From assembly GCA_003864495.1 (NCBI GenBank), contig ML133472.1, positions 682,001-746,000 of the forward strand: DNA of 64,000 bases. The letters run 5' to 3'. The position numbers and the translations under genes are program-made. Of this stretch, positions 1 through 13,900 are shown piece after piece. Source of the DNA: Nemopilema nomurai (Eukaryota > Cnidaria > Scyphozoa > Rhizostomeae > Rhizostomatidae). The stretch's first letter is position 1, and each line of letters starts with the position of its first letter. The notes under the pieces are model-generated. The model saw nothing but the letters and a program-made list of their open reading frames with translations, had not been told where the DNA came from and did no database searches.

Positions 1-2422
1 TAGTTATCCTTTCTTTCTTTGGACTTACTATTTTCATTTTACTTAGATATTTTTGATATTAATCTCATCAATTGAAGTGTTGAACATGAACTCCCAAACT
101 CCTAACTTTTCTTTAAGCAGCAAAGGCTCAAACTTCTTGCTGTTAAGATTTGTCCAATCAGTAATTTGGCAATATAAGAGCGGAATGGAATACTAATTTC
201 AGTTGTGACCAGTTACATCTTTAGGCCTGTTTACGAGTGACTTGTTTTAGATTTGAGATTGATTTGTCCTCAAAAACCAAGAAAATAATGGCTTATCAAA
301 CGAACCAAATACTTCGACATTCCATTTTGGAGCTCCCTAAAGTCTCTAAAGTCCCTAAAGCTCGCTATATTTAGTTAAGTCATCTGGAAGTGAGGTGATA
401 ATAAGCTTTGGTATTAGCATATCTAGTGCGGTTTGAAAGCGAACAAAATTGTACGTTAGAAGCTTTCTATTCAACTGAAACAAAGCTGAATAGCAGGTAC
501 TTTTTTATACAGAAAGCGAAGTCAAGGAAATAAATTTGTTAGCCAGAGCATTTAGGTAGATAATGATTTAATTGATGTAGCTAGTTATTTTGTTCCAGTT
601 GGTGTAGCTAGTTATTTTGTTCCAGTTGGTGTAGCTAGATCTCCCTGAGTCAGCACGACTGATGTTCATTTTTAACAGCTTGTGTCAAACTTGTGAATCA
701 CTAACTCAGTCCAAAACATTTCTGTCAGACACATTTAGAAAGCGTGAATAGGAAGAAATTTCCAACAACCTTCATATGTACAAAAGATGAAGAACAATTC
801 CTGACATAATTTGCAGTTAATGATCCAGAAGATTCCGCTCCATTAAGATCGTCTTAAAAACGTCTATTCCAAAAAAAAATCTGCTAAGTCCAACGCTGTT
901 GGGTAAAAAATAAAGTCCTTAATAACAGCCTAGACGTCCTTAGCCGACATGTTGCCTTGCATTTTGGCACTCTATCTCTTTCTTTGATCTTGCATTCTCA
1001 AGAAATGTCTTGGCGCTTTTGCATAGCGTTTCTTTAAGGCGTTATCACTAAAAGTGATGTGGTAATTAAAACTAAATATGTAGATGCAGGGCCCTCTTTA
1101 TAAAGATATTTATTATTAGTACCTTAAAGCCAGTGAGAGAAACTGTCTGCGACTACACTTATTTGTTTTTTAATAGACAAGGCAATCAGATACTTTAGCT
1201 ATTTACGATTTAGCCTTCACTTGGCGTTACAAGAATCTGAACTCGTGGCACAGTATCTGAACTCGAAAAGTTTTGTCATTCTTCTGGTGAAACACAGATA
1301 AGCAAAGGCGAAGTATTTCCTACTGCATTCGTCTATTCGACATCAGATCACTGCACGAGCCAGTCTCTTTTGCTCCTTGTAATTTCTAGTTCTGCTTGAA
1401 AACAATGCCGATATCCCCTTTATACGAGTCACTGACTTGTGAATAAGAAGAATATGGAAGCATCTCTTGGCACTTAGAATTCTAAGAAGCCAATTCTGGG
1501 CTCAATGAACGTCTAAATTTCAAGAATTGTGACGAATTAGAGACTTATGACTCCTCGGAGACTTAACTGGTAGCACGGGAAATTCCATGAAAATCCCACA
1601 CAGAATCTATTCTCTACCTACAATTTTCTTTGACGTAAAGCCATGTTTGTTAACAAATTTGATCCAAAATTTTCTTGTCATTGTGAAATTTGATCACATT
1701 GCCTCCTTTCGTTGCTCTAAGCTTGTTTCAAAGCCTTGTATTATTTGCTTGGTTAGAACGTGTAGACGAAATGTCCATGCATGCCTGTTGTATAAATGCT
1801 CTTAACTTCTTCTCCACGATTGACTTTTTTTACGAAGATGGTTGAGAAATTAAACGTGAAATGGTAATATGGTGTTCTAGCAATATGAGTGAACAATGTC
1901 TTTACATAGGAGCGAATTGAAAAAGGAAGTACTACTAAAGCAATCTAAAAGCAACCAAGTTATCTCGACACTGCTATCTAGCGTTTGGCTACACCAATGT
2001 GCCAAGGATAGTTTTCTTGTCATCGTATGAATAATTTTAGTGATAGGGATGATAAGAGGTATACAATGTTTTTGAGTTTTTAATGCGTATAATTGCAAAA
2101 GTATCTTGGATAGAAGTATCTTTTTCGAAGTTTTCTCTGAAGAAAAGGCACAAAGTTACAATAATGATGTACTTTGGATAATAGACTTTATCTTGTTTAG
2201 AGATCCCCGACCTCCGATTAAACAGCAAATTAAAGAAGTTTTATGATCTTGATCTAAAGAAGAGAACATATAAAGTATTGCTACTTGCTCAAATATTTCT
2301 AAAATGAAACTTCAAATAAAGAAACCGAGTTCCGCCGACTGTAAATGATTCCTTATTCTACTGCAAAAGCGCAAAGGTTATTTCACGGTTAAGTTTGATG
2401 TGAAGTCGATTTGTTATCATAC
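1..2422. other. No recognisable gene
   Basis: I see no convincing coding exon, RNA gene or mobile-element protein here. The open frames are short and do not resemble known families. If the minus-strand exon at 2423-2540 is real, this stretch would be its first intron, or part of it. I looked for a homeodomain signature on the minus strand and found none. A small tandem repeat lies at 574-637. Confidence 0.5.
574..637. repeat. 28-bp tandem repeat, about 2.3 copies
   Basis: Two nearly identical 28-bp units start at 574 and 602, and a partial third starts at 630. The unit contains the words gtagctagttattttg and ttccagttg. The copies are almost identical, so the duplication looks recent. No coding role is seen. 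Confidence 0.85.
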
Positions 2423-2540
2423 CTTGATGATCTGGCTCAATGTCTTCCGTCTCACTCTTAACGTTGTCCTGTTCCACTACAGCCGTTTCTTCGCTCATTT
2501 CTAGGATATCTTTTACTAGAAATGGCTTTGATGATTCCAT
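2423..2540 (-). CDS. Possible first coding exon of a homeobox-type transcription factor (partial)
   Basis: Read on the minus strand from an ATG at 2540, the exon encodes 39 residues plus one base. It ends at a CAAG|GTATGA donor (exon end 2423, phase 1). The start reads MESSKPFLVKDILEM. This resembles the short hydrophobic FxVKDIL/FLIKDIL motif (TN or eh1-like, Groucho-binding) near the N-terminus of NK- and Bar-class homeodomain proteins. An acidic stretch with VKSE follows. The homeodomain exon is not in the window and would lie beyond the left edge. The frame stays open upstream of 2540, so an earlier start near 2600 is possible. The motif match is from memory and the exon is short, so this could be chance. 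Confidence 0.35.
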
Positions 2541-4946
2541 GTCTCTGCAATTCCAGAGCTGCTTTTCAGCGATGTGACCAGGTGAATGTCGAGATGGCAT
2601 TTGCTGTAGGTCAAACGCTGACCGCTATTTCACGCGGGAGTGGGAACAAATTCAAATCTCTTGTTACTATAGCGAGCAGGCATGAATAAATTGATGACTT
2701 ACTGAGCACAAGGCTAACTTTATCGTGTGTCCATGTTTATCAACAAGTTTTATTTGCTGCAGCCATAAAGTTGTCTAAGATGTGCTGCCTTTCTTTTAAC
2801 GAAACTTTGGCACTGAAATTGGAAAGCAAAGTGTTCCAACGCACTTGCCTAAAGCATTTGTGTTGGAGCACGTCAGATTCCCGAGCCGTAACTCCTGGCT
2901 CGCAACATTCACTTGATCACAAGGAGCACGTTCGACTTTTTATGTTCTTAATGGCCGACTGTGAGGCTTACTTATCTCTTCACCTACAATTCGCGGATGA
3001 AACAGAATAAGCACTTGCTAAATGATACATTAGGAAGATTCAGTCAATAAAAAATAACTTAAAATGGACACCATACTACGGCATAAGATAAAACCACACC
3101 AGAATAGCCATATTATTTGTGTTTCATTGTTGAGACCTAGAATGTGGGCTCTTCAGAGTTTTTTGACATCGCATTAAAGACATTTTCATTCACATTCACA
3201 AGCATCAGAAAGTGACACTTGTCCAGCTCTGCGGATTTTGTCACCCTTCAGCACAACACTTTATTCACAAGAGTGCCAAGTACCCGCCAATTACAGCTTG
3301 AAACACTAACGTTGCGTTTTCGCTAATAACCGCCCGGTTCCAAATAGATGCTCAGCTTTTGACCAGAATGCCGATATTAACGCAGCTTCTTGGCGAAGAC
3401 TGATGGTCACGTGAGAACAGCAGTGCTTAAAGTGAGTTGGTATTGAAAGGCTGTCCATTAGATTGGAGGGGGCTGTGAGAAAAGCTGCAAGCTAGAGGAA
3501 TTGTTGGTACCCTCTTTTTCTTTAGTTTTACCAAAGATAGTTCTTAATTTTGAATAGCTACTTGGGCACTCAATCTCAAGCTACAAATAAGATGATAGCA
3601 AGGTTAAAGTACATAGTTTTAACGTATCAAACACGTTTTGATTTTTGTCGCAACGGTGTCATTAAATGGTAAGTAACAAGTCATCTTGAGAAATGCTTTT
3701 CGCTGCACTCGTGTACGTGAACTATGGTCTTGCAGCTCTATGATCTCTCAATACTTCAAAAAACGTCATGATAAATTACACAGGTAGGCTGCAGCTTGCT
3801 GTACTGATGTCGCAAAAACATTGACTTGAAAATAAGACTATGTATTCATCTGGTAAAGTTACGTTCAATCGGAATCCTCCAACGACAGAGCGGGTTAAGG
3901 CAAACCGTAAATCGGTACTAGCTTGCCTCTTCTGTTTCCAACGCTCTCTTTTTTCAGCCCCTTACTTCTTAAAGTCCCATCACTAGCATGTCCTACTCTC
4001 ATTCAATGCACTTCACAAGTGAACATAGCCTCTTTCCGCCACTATAGCAGTGCTCTAGTACGAAGCTACGGGACAGTTATTGTAGCCAGCTGAAATGGAT
4101 TTTGGTACGGTCATTATTGCGTAGGCCTTTGTTATCAAAGCTGGTTCCAAGTGACTGAAGGCATTTATCCTCATATAGCGGTTAAGTGGTTAGTTTTAGC
4201 AGCCGAGCTTACTGGAATATCCATTCTACATTGGCTTGATGGCTGTCTCTATTTGGTTTAAACTCTGCCGGACAATCTCTTTAGACAACAATTAGTTGCA
4301 AATATAGAAAACTATCATGATTTACACCAAGATCCATTTAGAGTTAACATCGCTGAATGAATACGAATGGTGAGTTTCGGAAAAAGTGGCACAACCCTAC
4401 TAGAATTTAGAAATAAAAAGTCACTGACAATTTGATCTAAATTGGTCTAGGGATGACAAAAATTGGGAAGCTACCACAAACGTAAACCGTCTCAAACTGG
4501 CAGAGCAAGCTTACAATTCATTAATTGAAGCAGATAGTCAGAAGCAAACAAAGCACTTTTATCATGGACCATCATTTACTCCTTTCGTTAGCATGCTTGC
4601 ATGCACGATAAAAGCTCTAGTTTTGGTATGAAGCCCTTTTGCTCGTTCCTACATAGGTAAGACGAGTCAGCTGCACCACGAGAAATCCCTAGACTCAAAA
4701 GCAAAGAATTTCACACAGTTTTAGGGTTAAGACTTTTGGACGCATGAGTGTCAAGGGCGTCATTTTTTTAAGAATCTCCACATTCTGCTGAGGTAGCACT
4801 TTAATGACCTATTTTTAGAATGTCGAATATGACATCACAACAAATCCAGAATCGAGGCTGGTGCAAAAGCAGTAAGGCGGAGTTCAAGACGCGAAGAGAA
4901 GCTAGGGCAGGCTTCGACATTGAATCGCGGAAATAAGTTCACAAAG
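2541..4946. other. Intergenic region upstream of ALIX
   Basis: This 2.4-kb stretch lies between the divergent putative exon at 2423-2540 (minus) and the ALIX start codon (plus). I see no supported coding exon. It presumably holds the ALIX promoter and 5' untranslated region and perhaps the promoter of the minus-strand gene. I cannot place a TATA box or start site with confidence. Confidence 0.5.
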
Positions 4947-7900
4947 ATGTCTTCATTGCTGTATGCACCATTGAAGAAATCACAGAATGTAGAACTGATC
5001 AAGCCACTTTCAAATTACATCAAGAACACGTTTTCAGACGAGAAATTAAGAGATACCAAAGACGCTCTCGGAGAACTGAGTCAGCTCAGGACCAACGCAG
5101 TCGTCAAATCCCTCGATAAGCATGAGTCATCTTTGGAAGTATTGCAGAGGTGATTTGTAATTTTCTGTTTATTTTTTGCTGTAATTGTGGTAGCTTTCAC
5201 TCTCTGTTACTTTTTGTTTTGCTTTCTAAATGACATTAAACAGCGCCCGTTTATCCCACTTCCTACTTCCAAGAATCACATAAACAAAATAAAAGAGCCA
5301 AATTGTTGCTCACCAATTGGATTTACTTGAATTTAACATATGAATTGATCGCCACTGGTGTCATTTAAGGTGATGGAAGGGGTATAGGACACCCTAGTTA
5401 TCTTCTAATTCCGTGACGAATTTTTCAGTCAACAGGAAGCACCAAGTTACCCCATATCGAAAATCAAAAAGTTTTTTTCAATTTCAGAAGCGATAACTAC
5501 ATTTTTCTTAATCTGACATTTAAATCATCTATGCAAGAGTCGCGATTCAAATTTTAACAGATGAGGCGACAATTTAGACTGGTTTGACTAAGATGCTATA
5601 TTTTCTGAAACATAGGTTAATAGCTTTCAACTGATGAACATATGTCATAGTTTGTTTAGGGCAAAATTGCATTAAGAACATATCAGACCAAATCACACTT
5701 TAAAGAACTCTTGTATAATAATAATAGTCAAATTTTCCCTTTATCCTTATAACAATGATTTTAAGAACTGTGAAAATGTGTCTAAACTATGTGCCTCGAA
5801 GACATTAAAGTAATAATGACCTAGTTGTGGATTTTTTTCATTCAAATGTCATCATGCAAGTTTTGTTATTTTATATTTTTATTTAGTTATGTTATATTTT
5901 ATTGTTTATATGCATTATTATGTTAAGTTGAGTTTTGTTGTGTGATATTCTATTAGGTTGTGTTGTGTTATGTTGTGTTGGATTGCATTATGAATGTTAT
6001 AATTTTTCATCATTTGCTCCCCTTCCCATCATCAAAGGTTTGTGGTACCACTGCCCTCTTACAAAACATGAGATGCTAGCAACAGTTTGATTTTCCTTGC
6101 AGATACTATGATCAACTCTGTTCAATGGAAGCCAAACTTCCCATTATGGAAGACCAAGTATGTGTGTTTGTGTGATCCAGTTTTGCAAAGTATGTGTAAA
6201 ATTAAGAGTTCTGATCAAGGATATTTGGGGGGAGGTGAGTTTTGGGGGCAGCAATTAGGAAGCCTTGCCCTTAGCTAAGAGGAGCAACAAGGACAATATT
6301 GATCCTTTCAAGTAAACACATATTTGAAAGCATCTAAAGGACTTTTTTTGATATTTTGGACAGGCCTGGCCATTTAAGATGGGGGATTGGTCGCAAGTAC
6401 CTCCACAGTCACTTTAATCACATGTTGCAGGCATTATATCACCAGTCTTGGTTTAAGTTGCCAACCCCTCATCTTGGTTTTTTATTATTTCTTGCTCTAT
6501 TTATCACCATCTAATATTTTTCATCCTCACTATTTTCTGTCTACAAGGAAAGTCATGTCTTAATCTGTTCGATGATTTTTGAAGTCCATCAAAGCAATCA
6601 AATTATACTTATAGTTGAACTGAAAGAACTCCCTTTATATTTATAAATTTCTATCTATGTCTTATTTGTACAACCTGGCAAGTAATTTTAAGCAAATGCC
6701 CATGGTCTCTTTAATCTGCTTCAAAGCATTTGCAAACTAGTTTTGTATATTGCAAAACCACTCACCTGACAACAAGGAGAGGGGTTATTTCCTACTGCTC
6801 AAATTCTTGTTCAATGACCAGGCCTGGTTTGATAAATGTTTTGCAATTGAGAAGCACACGGGAAAGACTTGAAGTACTCTTTAGCAAAACAATACTCTAA
6901 ATATGCAAATTTTGGAAAATAATCCAGTACAAAGAGAGACAATACAAACAGCAATTTGCATATTGAAAGTCGCATATAAGTTTAATGGCTGTCTTGACTT
7001 TGTCTTTTCATATAAACATTACAAATCCAAAGCAATTTTAAATTTAGTACTTATTTTGAAGTCCTATAATGTTTGTATTACAATATTAATCTTACCAATT
7101 CTTGTTAATTTTTTTCTAATGTTTTGTAAGGTATGGTTCTGTTTGTAAACTAAAAGATATATTTTCATCCTTTCTGCATTAGATAAGAATCAGTTTTACA
7201 TGGTATGATGCATTTGACAAAGGAGGAATATTTGGCACAGCTAAGGCTTGTAAGTAGTTGCTTTTTTTTAACAGGTTATTTTTAGCTAGAAACAAATTAA
7301 GTACACACATAATCTTCTCATTTCGGTCATGTTTTACAAAAAGATGTGTTGATTTTTTATCCTAACTCTAAAATTCCTGATTCCCTTTGACCATGTAAGT
7401 TCTGTCAATTTTAACCTGACTTTAGGAAATCAGGATACTATTTTTAATTCCTTGTCATGTTCCTCCATGCCAAGCCAGGCCATGCACCTCACCTTTCACA
7501 AATTTTAATTTATATAGCAAGGTAGAACTTATGAGCTAATAAATATTTTTAGTTTATATTATTGTGACTTAGATCTATCACCTTAACCAAGTAGCTGGCA
7601 GTCAATGAATTTAATTGCATCTAAGATGCTTTCTTTCTTGGGATGTGTTGTCACAACACAGGATGCCAAAAGCTACTTTTACTGTTGGTGTTCAATGGAA
7701 TATATTAAAATGGTATGCATTGAAAATGCAATAGCTATATAATCAAACAGAGTTAATTCATCCATTGAGACCTCTAGTTTTACAATTTCATGTTGTTAGG
7801 CCCTATTCCAACAACTTATTTTCCCGACCTTTTCTCCTACCATGGTATATTTGCATCACATCTTCCAATAAGCTTATTTGTATTCATATTTCATTTTGGA

Positions 7901-10900
7901 ATTTGCAGCACTGATAAGTGGAGCTTATGAAAAATGCAGCACTCTTTTCAACATTGGCTCCTTGCTCAGCCAGATTGCCTGTAATCAGAACCTTGGAACT
8001 GATGATGGCATGAAAACTGCTGTGAAATATTTCCAACAAGCTGCTGGTATTTTCAACCACCTAAAAGAGGTAGCTTATCCCCAGTTGAACACACTGCCAA
8101 CACCAGACTTTTCAGTTGATTGCCTGGCCACACTCAGTGCTATAATGTTGGCACAAGCCCAAGACTGTTTCTACCAGAAGGCATCAGAAGGTGAGCCTTA
8201 CCCACTACCTGACCATGGGAGGACTAGCATCATTGCCGTTTTGTTCTGCAATGAAAATTAAGTCAAAAGAAAGCCAATTGAATATTATTGATCTATTGAT
8301 CTTATTGATATTTCTACTTTTTAAGGAACCTAGAATCAAATACATAGTTTCCTTTTTGAATTGTTTGATTTCAATATGATAGAAATAATAATGACCTTAC
8401 CATTATTAGAAGAATGTAACCTTGGTTCCCCTACTACTTGGTGAATCCTACTTTTCTAGATCCTGTAGATTTTCGTAAATTGATAAAGTTAATTTTCATC
8501 TATTTTTTTTTTTGGCAGATGTCCTTATTTTAAAATTGTTTTGGTAGGTAAAACAAAAGAAGGAAATCTGGCAAAAATTGCTGCTCAAGCCGCTGATTTT
8601 TATCAAGATGCCAATCGTTTGGCCACGTCACCCATGGTTAAGGGTGTCTGGGAGAAGGTGAGTTTGCCATTTCAGATGCTGATTTTCTCATTTGTGTGCT
8701 AATTTACAAGCAGTAAATCACTTATGGTTTTGTATTGACTTTCGTTTTATAGATAAAAGGTTTCTTGGTCTTTAGCTGTATGCATTTTGAACTTTTGTTT
8801 CAGGATTGGATTCCAGTTTTATCCGGAAAGCAAGCTTACTTTACAGCTGTGTCAGAGTATCACCAAGGTAATGTTCACGAAGAGCAGAAGAAGTTTGGAG
8901 AATCTGTTGCAAGGTTGCAGGTTAGTTATAAGTATGAAACCAGGACTGCTTTCAATGAAAAGTCTATAAACACTGTATTGGTTCAGTATTTCAGAGTTAT
9001 ACACATTAGACTTTTCTATGTAGTTTGAAAATGTTTTCCAATGAAGTTTAAATATATAGTCAAATTCCATGCCCCTGATAAAATACACTGAAAAATGTCA
9101 CTTTTATTTTAAATTCATTTGTAGGTCGTAGATTGAAAGCTTTTTGTAATTCTAAAAATTTGGTTACAGAAATCTGAAAAGTACATACTTGATGCGATTC
9201 GAAATGGAGATAAATATCTGGACTGTAGAGTGAGTTTGTTCTTGATATAGACTTTGACTGTACGTTTAGACTGAGATCAGATTCCGTTTTGCCTTAATCT
9301 TCTCCTCGTGGTAAAACCATCCATGGACATAGCACTCTACGGTGAATGGCCAAGCTTCAAGACAAGAAGATGTTTTCTTGGAGAAGATTATACCAAGTCA
9401 TTTTTGAATTTCATTGAATTTTGCTAAATTGCACAAACTATTGTTTTATGAAGCAATATGAGGATGCTTTTAGCTTGGGGAACCCCCTGTGATTGGAGCT
9501 TTTTATCGGAGATTAGCATATCCAATAATTGAAATTATCATTCTCGGTGGAAAGTCAATTTTTAGGCTTAATTTTTTCTTAATTTTTGCGAGTATCTAAT
9601 TCCTACTGTAATGTTCATTAGAAACATTTTGTCAAACGTTTTTTGTAGGAAATGGCTGACAGAATAAAGAAGAAGCACGCCAGCGCTAAAAAGGACAATG
9701 ACATCATATACTTGGCTAGAGTTCCAAAGCCTGATTCTCTGGATGCGATTGGAAAAGCGGCGCTGGCAAAGATGACCCCCGTTCAGTCACCAATTTCCAG
9801 CTCTTTCACGGACCTTCTGGCTTCCCTGGTTCCCGTAGCCGTAAACCAGGCAATGGCCACCTTCGAGAGTAAGAAAGCAGAGTTGGTCAACAGAGAGATT
9901 GGTCGCTTGAGAGAATCCACCCAAGTCCTTAATGGGTACGAACTTCATTTGTTCTTTGGCTATGATTAGCACGGTTAAACAAGCTGCTTTGTATAAATGC
10001 ACGATCTGACTAATGTTGCAGACTTATAATAAAAACAGCCCACAAAATGCTCGATTTTTGTCCAATAGGATATTGGCATCTTTGAATCTACCGGCGGCCA
10101 TTGAAGACTTATCAGGCGCCAAGGTACCACAGTCTGTGTTGGAGAAGTCCGCCGCTGTGAAGGAGAAGGGTGGCCTAAACAAGATAGACCAGATGATGCA
10201 ACACCTTCCCGAACTGCTGAGTAGAAACAAGGAAATCATTGACGAGGTGAACTTGTACATGTTCAATTAGATTAGAATGTTTGGCAAGTGAAAACCTAGA
10301 TTAGCCTCTAATTGAATAAGATTAGCTAGTGAATATCTTAGACAAGATTAGATATAAAATTGACTGAAGTAAGAACTGAACCATGATAATCTCAAAATCT
10401 ACGAGGAATGACTATAGTAGATGCAGATATAATTAAATTTTGAAAATGAATCGAGGAGTGCTGCACAATCAACACAGAAGCATTTCTTGTTTCTGTGTTT
10501 GAGCAAATGATGTAATCATTCAATTCGAGTTATGGAAGGACTTTTCAAGAGTAAGAACATTTCTAGGAAAATTTCTTGGGAAGCACCATGTTTAAAAGCA
10601 GGCAGTTTTCGATAAAAGAAGTTTAAAACCAGCCTCATTTTCATTATTGGTGAAAAACAACGTCACTGCTTTGTAAGAGTCGGTAATTTCGGGCATAGGC
10701 ATGGCTGTTTTGTCGAATTTACGTCGGCAATGGCATTTAGAGAAGCAACGGGCCCCCTTAATGGTCTCCGTTCCGTTTTTTGTTCTGCAGACGATGCGAA
10801 TGATGGATGAAGAAGAACAGGATGACACGCAAATGAGGGAACGGTTCTCGGGCAGATGGAACCGGACACCGTCTAAAACACTGACCGAGCAGCTACGAGC

Positions 10901-13900
10901 CGAAGGCGGGAAATACATGTCCATCTTGAACAATGCTACAAAAGCAGACGAAATCGTTAAGGCAAAGTACAACGAAAACAGGCGTGCCATGGATATTCTC
11001 TGCAAATCAGAGGTAACTGCACTACGTTTGCCAAACAGTTCGGTCTAGCTGCTGTTGATTTTGGTAAAAAAGAGCTGAATCACTGTTAATTCATTCTTAA
11101 TGATACTGGGTCTTGTTAAGGTTATTTGGTGAAAAGATAGTTGCCAGAGTTTTGTCCGGTGAGAGCAAAGCCCACCGACCAGCAGATGTTTGAAGATTTG
11201 AAGGTTAACAGATAACTAAATGCTGATTTTGTCATAATGTCATTTTTTCTGTTTTAACTGTTGCAAACTACCTGTTTTGGCGCAAACAGCTTTAAACGAT
11301 CTTTGGCACTGTTTTTTGGAAAAGTGAGTTGTCCTGTGTTTATCAATCTCTTTGATTTACAAAATCACACAAGGCCTGTGCTATCTTCGTGAAATTTTCC
11401 AGTTTGTCAACGCTAAGGTAGTCAAACAGAAGGGGCTCTCGCTCACCCAGGCCGCCTTGACTTGCAGGCTAGCATGTACTCTACGTTCTATATTTCAGGT
11501 CATGATGGCTGGTAAATATTTCATCGTGTTTTTCTTTCCTACGCCAGCGAATGGACAGAGGACAGATTAGTTTGGTTTTAGAGTTTGTATTTGCCCGTTG
11601 AAAACATTTATAGAAGATTTAGCGAGTCATTTAGCCAGAAATTGTTGAAAAAAGGCGGAGATTCACAGTTTGAGGCCTGAAGTTTCAGGTAATAAATATT
11701 TAAGAAGGCAGGAATTAGGCAGAAAACGATGGTTTTACTAGCTATCAAATTGACATATACACGTTTTGGCCGATTGTCGAGTCTGTTTTAATGAATTCAT
11801 GCATCTGTGTCCATTCTCAACATAAATGCCATGGGAAAATTCAGCCTGTTGGACAAAGATCAACTTAAATAATTATATTAAATTCGAGTGATTATTATTG
11901 AGCAAGCTCATGTGTTGTTTAATGTTTTGATGAAACCCCTGGGCGCGAGAGCCTTCGCAAGGTAAAACGATGTGAAAAAGACTCAAATCAACACGTGATT
12001 CAATCGTTGTTAGTTTTTTCGTGTCAAAACGCATACATTTTGGAGAGATTAAGGCTGAAGAGGTGGAGTGATTGCCTAGTTTTCAGATAGTTTTTCGGTT
12101 TAAGCAGCTTGATCTCCATTAAACCTTTCGGGTCACACAGTTTAGTGGTCTGAACGCTGCTCCCTTGAACAGATTGGCCGCCGTATGACTTTGCTTGTTT
12201 CTCACATCCAGCTTCGTCACGTCATCCCTCGCCTATTCGGTTATCACTCTTCCCGCATTAGCTAATCCCTTTTCGCGAGAAGCAGACCCAGGAGATTCAT
12301 CACTGTTTCTTTAGTATTTGTTAGAAATCAGATGCCTATGTATCAATCGCGCGGCATTGCCGCATGGATTCTCGTTTCGATTGCATTCCTTACCCTCGGT
12401 GTAATGTTTATGCCTCCAGCCTCCAGTCATTCTGAAATGCTTTAGCACGTCTTGGATCAAGCCAATCTAAGTACAAAATAAAACCATCTTCGCTATTAAT
12501 GGCGAACCGTTTTCAAGCCTTATTATTGTGGATATCAATGCCGATCTTTATCGTAGTGGTATGGCCTAAATCTATTTTCTTTAGATAAGGTTGTCTTCAT
12601 GAATCACGTCATAACGAGCTTTCTTCTGTCTGGGGTTTTTTATGTCCTACCAATGTCTCAATTCGTCTGAAATGATTATGTACTGACACTCATGCAATAG
12701 TGCCGATTATCGATGGTTCTTTTAGGGAGAAATCGAGGCAGCTTTACCGAAAGCGGGTTCAAATGTCGCGGGAGAAGGAAAAGGCGCTGTTCAGGAACTG
12801 CGGAGACTGATGGTCGATGTGGAGGAAATAAAGAAAGAAAGAGAAGGGCTGGAGACACAGTTTAAAGAGTCGCCTTTAGACCTGGCGCCCAAGTTCCTAC
12901 AGGCGTTGGCGGCTGAAGGATTTATTGACAGTGAGAGGATCAGCAGCGTTGGTTTGGAAGAGAGGTTTGGCGGGTATCAGCAAGAGGTCGACGAGAGCCT
13001 AAAACAACAGGATACCTTAATGGCGAAGATTCAGGTACGGCCATTAACTGCTTCAGTCAATGACAAGAAAGTGCTTTCCTTTCGTTGTTTCTGGCACGAA
13101 CTCAGATTGTCCTTTTCTGCTCAAACTCAGATTGTCCTTTTCTGCTCAAACTCAGATTGTCCTTGTCCTTTTGTGGTTTGATCCCCCAACCCGCGAAAGA
13201 GCTATTGCTATCGAAATGGCACATTTGTGTTTACACTCTTAGCGCCCGTGTCCAAGTTCAATAACAAACGCTGGGGTTCAGTCTTGGGCCTTTTACCCCC
13301 CCCCCCCCATCCCACAGCATGTTTCAACAAGGTACCCATTCGTGGCTGAATGAACCAGAAATCATCCCTGCGCCGTGGCCGGGCTGGGCCGGGGGTATGA
13401 TGGTGAGGCTTTTTACCCATTGTGTCTCTGCCCATACGTTGCTTTTAAGGTAGTAGATATATTTGACAAGTAGGAACACAATTCGCCCAGATGCTCCATA
13501 TATTCGTGTAATCTCGATGGGTGGCTCGATGCACTGTGGAAATGACTTCATTAGGACCTTCTCTTGTTGTCAGGATGCAAACAGCCGTTTTGTTGCGGAA
13601 AAGCATAGCAGTGGCGCTGCTAGCCAGAGAGACCAGATGCTAAAGGAGCTGGCGCAAGCTTACGATGCCTTCATTGAACTTCTTGGGAACCTGGAGGAGG
13701 GAAGCAAGGTACCTCGTTATTGTGTCACGCTTGTTTCGCTAGCCAATCACGAGGAAGTATTTGCGAGTCATTTTAGCGGCCGGCCTATGATATCACTTTA
13801 GGCAGCATTGAACAAGAAGTACCAGGTTGCAAACTCAGAAAAGAGGCTCTTGCTGTTTTCTCGTTTAAATTTTCTATATTGTTTGAGGTGGCATTTTTGC

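Noticed and set aside
5880..5990. TTGTG/TTATG-rich run as a possible telomere-like repeat
   Set aside because: The spacing is irregular and it lies in an ALIX intron; it is low-complexity sequence.
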